From UBA8886 sp963578705 (lineage in GTDB: Archaea > Thermoplasmatota > Poseidoniia > MGIII > CG-Epi1), in contig CAUZDT010000061.1 in NCBI GenBank assembly GCA_963578705.1, forward strand, positions 1 to 6,131: a DNA stretch of 6,131 bases, read 5' to 3'. Positions 1 through 4,869 of this stretch are shown here, one piece after another. Below the pieces are notes generated by a model. It was not told the origin of the DNA. It was given only the letters and a program-made list of their open reading frames with translations, and did not search any database. Positions within the stretch are counted from its first letter, which is position 1. Each line of letters begins with the position of its first letter. The translations under genes and the position numbers were made by a program.

Positions 1-1764
1 GCCGCTGGGAATGAAGAGCGTCAGCTGCTGCACCTGCCGCTCGCGCGGGGAGAGGACGAAGTCTACGGGGAGCGGCTGCCAGCCGCCCGGGACGACCGCG
101 ACGATGCGCGCATTGTGCGGGACGTTGCCGTAGTTCCACACTTCTACCGGCAGCTCGACCGAATCGCCCGGCTCGACCGAGACGAACGACTCCGCGATGA
201 AGCCGTAGCTCTCCTCCGGCAGGACCGTCGCGCTGAATTCCCGCTCGGCGAGCAGCTCGCCGCCGCGCCAGCACTGGAGCGTCGCGCTGGCGCTGGTACT
301 AGCGGGGGTGCCGTAGGGCGGCTGGAACACCAGCTGCAGCGCCTGCGCCTCCCACGCGCCAAGGTCGTCGAAGGCAGGGATAATCGTCCACTCCCACGTC
401 GTGTCGCCGTGGACCTCGAGCGTGACCTCCTGCGGGCCGTTGCTCTCGCTCACCAGCGACAGCATCTGCGAGCCCGGGACGCCGTCGGTCGCCAGCGCTT
501 CCCAGACGCCGTTGAACCGCGCGCCGCTGTACTGCAACGCCTCGACCGTGCCGGCCGCCTCATCGGTCGCGCCCGCGTCGTCGGTGGCGTTGACCATGAA
601 GCCGCCGAGAGTGCCAGCGAGCGTGCGCGCCGGCACCGCGACGCGCAGCGTCACATCCTGCTCGGCGCCGGCCGCCAGCCAGAGCACCGTCTGCGAAAGC
701 TCGTGCTCCCAGTCACCGCTCGCCGTCAGGACAATTCGCACCAGCCCGTCGCCGCGGTTGCGGATGGTCGCGGTGGCGGTGCCGTTCTGCTCCGGGAGCG
801 CGCTGTCGCCGGCGACGAGCACGCGCAGCCGGTGGGTCTGGTTCAGCAGCAGCGTGTCATTGGCGAACGCCGCTTCGCTGCCGTGCTGGAGCAGTGCGTA
901 GAGCGCGCCGCTGCCGGCGACGACGTCACCGGCGGGGGCGGTGAGCTGCACGATGACGGTGATGTTGCTCCACGCCACCACCGTCGACGTCGCGTTCCAA
1001 CCACCAATGGTCCAGTTGGCGGGCGCCGCGAGCGCCAGCCCCATGCTGGCGGGGCCGTTGCCGTAGTTGTAGAGCGTGAGCGTGATGTTGCGCGTCTCGG
1101 CCGGGCGGAACTCGCCCGGCAGCGCCAGCTCGATTCCAGGCTGCTCCCGTTGCTCGACTGTTAATCGCAGTAATGCGTTTGCGTTCGTCTCCTCGGCCGC
1201 GAGATTGACCGTGGTCAGCAGCAGGCTTTCGGCCAGGACTTCCGGAACCGTGACCGTGACGTTGAATTCCAGCGTCGCGTACGGCCCGATGGTGATATTA
1301 GCGGGCGCCGCGACCGCCCACGCGCCAGCCGAGATTCCGACGGCGACGCTCTCCGGCACGTTGCCGTCGTTGCGCAGCGTAAGCGTGAAAGTAATATTCG
1401 TCCCCGGCAGGCCACTCGCCGGCACCGGGGGCGCGACCGCGAGCAGGTGCACCTTGCCCACCACGAAGTGCAGCGCGATGGCCGCGCTCGAATTGCCGTC
1501 GGTCTGCGACGTCAGGTTGAGCCAGCCACTGTAGTTGCCCGCCAGCACCTGCTGCGGCAGCCAGAGGTCGAGCCGGAAGCCGCCAGTTTCACCGCCCGCT
1601 GCGGAAACGTTGGCGGGAACGCTGCCGTTCCAGCCCTCCGGCAGCGTAAGCATGACGCTGTAATTATCCTCGAAAACGCCGGTGTTGGTGAGCGGAACGC
1701 TGGCGTTCAGCTCCGATTCCGGGTAGACCATGAACTCGAGCGCGGGCGGTGCCGCGACGCCGTA
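1..1764 (-). repeat. Array of about six Ig-like modules (NEW3/CARDB-like) in the C-terminal half of the M6 protease
   Basis: From residue 685 to the window edge the protein is built of tandem beta-sandwich modules about 100 residues long. Each carries a turn of the form N-x-G near its middle: N711, N816, N917, N1020 and N1228, with a diverged copy (S1123) where the fifth would fall. The intervals are 105, 101, 103, 103 and 105 residues. The clearest copies read LRNDGNVPES, LYNYGNGPAS and VWNYGNVPHN. Modules of this type in archaeal and bacterial surface proteins act as stalks or binding domains. Assignment to NEW3 or CARDB families is by resemblance only. The last module is cut by the window edge. 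Confidence 0.75.
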
Positions 1765-3816
1765 ATGGGGTTGGCCGTGGACCAGCAGGTCATCGACAAA
1801 CCACCCTTCGGCAACCGACCCGAAGTCGGTCGCAAAGCGCAAGCGCAGCGTAACGTTCTCGAAGCCGGTCAGGTTGAAGCTGGCGCCAACCCAGCCGCCC
1901 GAACCGCCGGCGAAGGCGCTGCCGCCCACGGCGGACGCGCTGCCGGGGTAGCCCCCTTCGGGCGTTAGCAGCGACCAGTTCTCGCCATCGGTCGAGTACT
2001 CGACCACGCCGCCGTCGTAGTTCGCCTCGGTGTTGAACCAGTGTGAAAAGTCGAGCCATGCAGAGTCGAAGCCCCCGAGCGTAAGCGAGGGCAGCAGCAG
2101 CATGTCATTCATGTCGTCAACATAACCCGTGCCGACGCCGCACCAGAGTGCGCGTTCGCCGGAGTAGCTGCGCCCGCCGGTCACGTTCCAGAGGCTCTCG
2201 TTGGCCACCGGCCACGCGAGGCCCGATTCGAAATCCTCGAACATAATCACGACCGTCGTCGCGAAAGTGTGTGTCAGCGCGTCGTTGGAGGGCTCGTCGT
2301 CCTCCACGACCAGCTCCGCCTCGAGCGTGTAGTTGCCCCACGCACCGGGCGTCCACGCCTCGCTCCACTCCCACGCAGCGCCGGGCGGGAGCCACGGCAC
2401 CGCGACAGTGCGCTCAACAACGCCGCTGACGAGCAGCGTCGCGTTCAGGCTCTCAAAACCGGCGTTCTCTACCGTTAGCACCAGCAGCGTCGGCTGGTGC
2501 ACTTCGGCCCAGCCCGGGCTGGCGCGGACGACCGCCAGGTCGGACGGCAGCTGCAATTCGAAAGTCATCCAGTCGCCCGAGACAGAAATGTTGGTCACGC
2601 CGATGTGCGTCTCGGCGCCGTCATAATCGTGGCTCGACGGACTCGAGACGTTGGTGAAACCGCTGGTGGTGTTGGCCCACGGGTCGTCCGCCTGCTTCGG
2701 GTTGTTATTGTTGTCCGCCTCCTCCAGGTGGACCCGCCGGTGCGCGTCATTCGACTGGCTGCCATCCTCGTCGATGTGCCAGATGAGCAGGCCATGCCCG
2801 GGGAGGTAGGTGTCGTAGCCCACGTTCTGCCGGTTCTCGAGCAGGAAGTATTCGCGGCCGCCGAGGCCGTCAATGGGAATCTTCATGATAGAGGCATTGT
2901 CCTCGACACGCGAGAGGTTGTACTCCCCTTCCCCCGCGAGGGGCAGGGTTGGTTCTACCCACCCCAGGAATATCTTGGACCAGGCGCAGTATTGCGCCGG
3001 GGTCTTGCCGCCGTTGAGCCAGGAGCCGCCCGACATCATGCCCCATGTGCCGATGCCCGACGACGAGTAGTCCGTATCATACAGGTCGGGCAGCCCCAGG
3101 TCGTGGCCGAACTCGTGCCCGAAGACCCCCATCGGCGTCCCCTCGCCCTGCATCGCGTAGCCGCTGATGCGGGTCCCGTTGCGGTATTCAGCCGAAATCG
3201 CCCAGCGGTGCGACCAGATGGCGTCGTCGCCGGCAGGGCCGCCGCCGCCGTTCGACTCGTCGGTCGGCCCCGAGTGGACGATAATCAGGTGGTCGAGGTT
3301 GCCGTCGCCATCACGGTCGAAGTGGCTGAAGTTGACGAACGGCTGCGCCAGCGCGACCGCCTCACGCACCAGCGTCTGCGCGTTGCCCTGCGCTTCGGAA
3401 TTCTGGAACTCGTATTCGCCGTAGTAGGACATGTTCTCGCTGGCGTTGAGCCATTGCGGGACGACCGTTCCCGAAATGTTGAACTGTCCGTACGAATTCT
3501 CGTCGAAGAAGTCCCACATCGAGCCCGCCTCGCGCGCAAACAGCAGCTCCTCGTAGTACGCGACGTCGTGGCTGCTGTTAGCCAGGTAGTCGGGGAACTG
3601 TATCAGCAGCACCAGCAGGTGCGCGTCGCCAATCCAGTCGCGCTGCGCCAGCTGCGGCTGTTCGGTCTGCTGATCCTGCGGCGGCGCGTGGCCCGGTGGC
3701 TGCGGCGCGAGGTCGTACGGGATGGAGGGCACCGCCGCGGCCTGCGGCAGCAGCAGCACGAGAAGCGGCAGAAGCAGCAGGAACCAACGCAGGGAACCGC
3801 GCCCGCCAGAAACCAA
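1..3816 (-). CDS. Secreted M6-family (immune inhibitor A-type) zinc metallopeptidase with Ig-like repeat stalk, C-terminus beyond window
   Basis: The frame is open from TTG at 3816-3814 to the left edge, giving 1272 residues with no stop. The TTG start is chosen because GGAG lies 6 bases upstream and a Sec signal peptide follows at once: Arg6/Arg10, a Leu-rich core at 11-23, and an AAA cleavage site at 26-28. After a Pro/Gln-rich linker (33-58) comes the catalytic domain (about 60-425). It carries HEFGHDLGLPD at 234-244 (His234, Glu235, His238, and Asp244 at the third-ligand position of InhA-type enzymes), the Met-turn region TWGMMSGGSW at 257-266, SKIFLGWVEP at 280-289 and GLLIWHIDE at 342-350. 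A CARDB-like Ig domain (about 430-520), a jelly-roll domain like those of MAM / immune inhibitor A proteins (525-680) and about six modules of roughly 100 residues follow. The family cleaves proteins outside the cell. It is the last visible gene of a coupled minus-strand operon. Anchor or sorting signal, if any, is outside the window. The family call is firm; the substrate is unknown. Confidence 0.95.
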   Translation of the reverse strand, partial: MVSGGRGSLRWFLLLLPLLVLLLPQAAAVPSIPYDLAPQPPGHAPPQDQQTEQPQLAQRDWIGDAHLLVLLIQFPDYLANSSHDVAYYEELLFAREAGSMWDFFDENSYGQFNISGTVVPQWLNASENMSYYGEYEFQNSEAQGNAQTLVREAVALAQPFVNFSHFDRDGDGNLDHLIIVHSGPTDESNGGGGPAGDDAIWSHRWAISAEYRNGTRISGYAMQGEGTPMGVFGHEFGHDLGLPDLYDTDYSSSGIGTWGMMSGGSWLNGGKTPAQYCAWSKIFLGWVEPTLPLAGEGEYNLSRVEDNASIMKIPIDGLGGREYFLLENRQNVGYDTYLPGHGLLIWHIDEDGSQSNDAHRRVHLEEADNNNNPKQADDPWANTTSGFTNVSSPSSHDYDGAETHIGVTNISVSGDWMTFELQLPSDLAVVRASPGWAEVHQPTLLVLTVENAGFESLNATLLVSGVVERTVAVPWLPPGAAWEWSEAWTPGAWGNYTLEAELVVEDDEPSNDALTHTFATTVVIMFEDFESGLAWPVANESLWNVTGGRSYSGERALWCGVGTGYVDDMNDMLLLPSLTLGGFDSAWLDFSHWFNTEANYDGGVVEYSTDGENWSLLTPEGGYPGSASAVGGSAFAGGSGGWVGASFNLTGFENVTLRLRFATDFGSVAEGWFVDDLLVHGQPHYGVAAPPALEFMVYPESELNASVPLTNTGVFEDNYSVMLTLPEGWNGSVPANVSAAGGETGGFRLDLWLPQQVLAGNYSGWLNLTSQTDGNSSAAIALHFVVGKVHLLAVAPPVPASGLPGTNITFTLTLRNDGNVPESVAVGISAGAWAVAAPANITIGPYATLEFNVTVTVPEVLAESLLLTTVNLAAEETNANALLRLTVEQREQPGIELALPGEFRPAETRNITLTLYNYGNGPASMGLALAAPANWTIGGWNATSTVVAWSNITVIVQLTAPAGDVVAGSGALYALLQHGSEAAFANDTLLLNQTHRLRVLVAGDSALPEQNGTATATIRNRGDGLVRIVLTASGDWEHELSQTVLWLAAGAEQDVTLRVAVPARTLAGTLGGFMVNATDDAGATDEAAGTVEALQYSGARFNGVWEALATDGVPGSQMLSLVSESNGPQEVTLEVHGDTTWEWTIIPAFDDLGAWEAQALQLVFQPPYGTPASTSASATLQCWRGGELLAEREFSATVLPEESYGFIAESFVSVEPGDSVELPVEVWNYGNVPHNARIVAVVPGGWQPLPVDFVLSPRERQVQQLTLFIPSG

Positions 3817-3819
3817 GGC

Positions 3820-4326
3820 TTACTCCAGTTCAGACGCCTTGAGGAAGCAGACGGTCGAGAATGCAGAGAGCAGCGCCGAGACGATGAGGTGCTGCTTGGC
3901 AGCCTCCCACCCCTGCCACAGGACTATGAGCGCCAGGATACCGATAACCCCGGCGAAGAAGTTGGCGCGCACCGGATCCATCCGGGCGGCGCCACGCATG
4001 TAGAACCAGAGCGAGACTGCAACCAGGATAGTGACTACCAACGCCAGCTGCAGTATCTTCTCCTCGACAAGGTAGATAAAGAAATAGAAATACGCCAGCA
4101 GCGTCGTGAAGCCGGCGCCCGCAATCAGCGACAGCCTCTCGCGCATCGCGTCGGGCGACGCCTTGTCCGACATCGAGCCCCAGGCGCTCGGCGACTCGGG
4201 AGCGGAACGCGGGGCAGGGGGCGTGCCCTGACGCCGCACCGCCGGCTCGCTTTCGCGGCGCACCGGCTGCTCCCCTTCTTCCTCGTCGTCGCCCGGCAGG
4301 CTCCCGTCGATGTCGGGTTCGTTCAT
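3820..4326 (-). CDS. Small four-helix membrane protein with acidic, disordered N-terminus (unknown function)
   Basis: The product is 168 residues and I do not recognise a family. Residues 1-60 are hydrophilic, first acidic (DDEEEGE at 13-19), then rich in Pro, Ser and Arg, and are probably disordered. Four hydrophobic segments follow at about 66-88, 91-110, 122-140 and 146-163, with short charged turns (EEK at 88-90, RGAARMDPVR at 111-120). No signal peptide is seen, and the long hydrophilic N-terminus is probably cytoplasmic. The ATG at 4326-4324 is preferred over an in-frame GTG just before it (4329-4327) because GGAGGTGA is better spaced for the ATG and the ATG shares its A with the TGA stop of the regulator gene. 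It lies between a winged-helix regulator and a secreted protease, so a role in sensing, regulation or export of the protease is possible, but this is only inferred from position. Confidence 0.85.
   Translation of the reverse strand: MNEPDIDGSLPGDDEEEGEQPVRRESEPAVRRQGTPPAPRSAPESPSAWGSMSDKASPDAMRERLSLIAGAGFTTLLAYFYFFIYLVEEKILQLALVVTILVAVSLWFYMRGAARMDPVRANFFAGVIGILALIVLWQGWEAAKQHLIVSALLSAFSTVCFLKASELE
3823..3826 (-). promoter_or_regulatory. Shine-Dalgarno for the TTG start of the M6 protease
   Basis: On the minus strand GGAG lies 6 bases before TTG (3816-3814). It sits inside the last codons of the upstream membrane-protein gene, whose TAA stop (3822-3820) ends 3 bases before the TTG. No ATG or GTG occurs before the signal-peptide core, and the in-frame GTG at 3759-3757 would remove most of the signal peptide. 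This decides the rare TTG start and implies translational coupling. Confidence 0.7.
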
Positions 4327-4826
4327 CACTTCACCTCCCGGATGGGGACGATGTTGTGGCCGCGGGAGTTGAACTTGACCGAGCGTCGCACTAGCCCCTT
4401 GAGCTGCAGCGTGGTCAGCTCGAGCTCGCGCGCGATGTCGTTGGCGAAACGCCCCTCGTCACCGACCATTTCCATAATCTTTCCCTCGATTTCATCGAAC
4501 TCCTCGGGCGTCAAAAGCACTACTGTCAGCAGCTGCTCGGTCTCCTCGAAGGTGAGCGAGGTCGAAATCTGGAACGCATTGTAGAAGGTACGGTACGCCT
4601 TTTCGGGCTTGCCATCCTTCACCTCCCAGCGTGACTCTACCAGCTTGAATTTCTCGAAGTAGGTGATGGCGGCGAACGCCTCGTCACCGAACTTGTCGGC
4701 CAGCTCACTCGTTGGGGTCCAGCCTCCCGCCAGCAGCGCGAGGACCGCGCGTCGCTCGGGCGAATCCACCGACCGGAACAGGGCTACCAGCTCGGCCGGG
4801 TCGTTGATTAACTTGGTACGTTTCAT
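4326..4826 (-). CDS. ArsR-like winged-helix transcriptional regulator (archaeal type)
   Basis: The product is 166 residues and cytoplasmic. Residues 11-85 form a predicted winged helix-turn-helix: helices at AELVALFRS, PERRAVLALLAG and PTSELADKFG, a recognition-type helix DEAFAAITYFEKFKLVES (49-66), then a wing around EVKDGKPEKAYRT (68-80). This resembles archaeal ArsR-like regulators that begin with a short basic stretch and an INDP-type motif. The C-terminal part (about 92-166) is helical (TPEEFDEIEGKIMEMVGDEG) and looks like a second, degenerate winged helix ending in a beta strand (GHNIVPI). No Cys or metal-binding motif typical of metal-sensing ArsR proteins is present, so metal sensing is unlikely. 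The ATG at 4826-4824 has no Shine-Dalgarno, in contrast to the two genes downstream, and the gene follows a 43-base gap, so it is probably the first gene of the operon. It may control its own operon, including the protease. Confidence 0.8.
   Translation of the reverse strand: MKRTKLINDPAELVALFRSVDSPERRAVLALLAGGWTPTSELADKFGDEAFAAITYFEKFKLVESRWEVKDGKPEKAYRTFYNAFQISTSLTFEETEQLLTVVLLTPEEFDEIEGKIMEMVGDEGRFANDIARELELTTLQLKGLVRRSVKFNSRGHNIVPIREVK
4331..4338 (-). promoter_or_regulatory. Strong Shine-Dalgarno GGAGGTGA for the membrane-protein gene
   Basis: GGAGGTGA on the minus strand lies within the 3' end of the regulator gene, with 4 bases between its last base and the ATG at 4326-4324 (7 bases from the GGAGG core). 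It favours the ATG over the GTG at 4329-4327, which would be only 4 bases from the core. Together with the TGATG overlap it indicates coupled translation of regulator and membrane protein. Confidence 0.75.
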
Positions 4827-4869
4827 GTGGCTGCGCGGGCGATAGCGAGCACCGGTAAAAAGGAGGGGG
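4827..4869 (-). promoter_or_regulatory. Only intergenic gap: possible promoter for the regulator operon and/or T-tract terminator
   Basis: These 43 bases separate the TAG of the PKD/zinc-ribbon gene from the ATG of the regulator. On the minus strand the only A/T run is TTTTTA (4861-4856), whose last base is 30 bases before the ATG. That is the distance expected for an archaeal TATA-like element driving a leaderless transcript, which fits the missing Shine-Dalgarno. The flanking CCCCCTCC is not a good purine-rich BRE, so the promoter reading is weak. The same T-run, just 8 bases after the upstream stop, could instead serve as an archaeal T-tract terminator. No convincing hairpin or operator repeat was seen here. 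Confidence 0.35.

Noticed and set aside
115..1968. Several plus-strand open frames (115-1164, 401-901, 1076-1534, 1447-1968)
   Set aside because: All lie antisense to the Ig-like repeats of the protease, with low-complexity Arg- or Ser/Ala-rich translations and no ribosome-binding pattern or domain.
2509..2522. Perfect 14-base palindrome CCAGCCCGGGCTGG
   Set aside because: It is inside coding sequence of the protease (residues S-P-G-W-A). Such palindromes are common by chance in GC-rich DNA, and there is no second copy near a start.
3748..3780. CAG-rich run on the plus strand resembling a trinucleotide repeat
   Set aside because: It is the complement of CTG/CTT leucine codons of the signal-peptide core and is explained by that.
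2497..4584. Long plus-strand open frame of 695 codons antisense to the protease, membrane-protein and part of the regulator genes
   Set aside because: It is exactly codon-aligned with the antisense of the protease and membrane-protein genes. A stop would arise only where those genes use TTA, CTA or TCA codons, which are rare in this GC-rich coding. The product is Arg/Val/Gln-rich with no recognisable domain, while the opposite strand encodes clear protein families.
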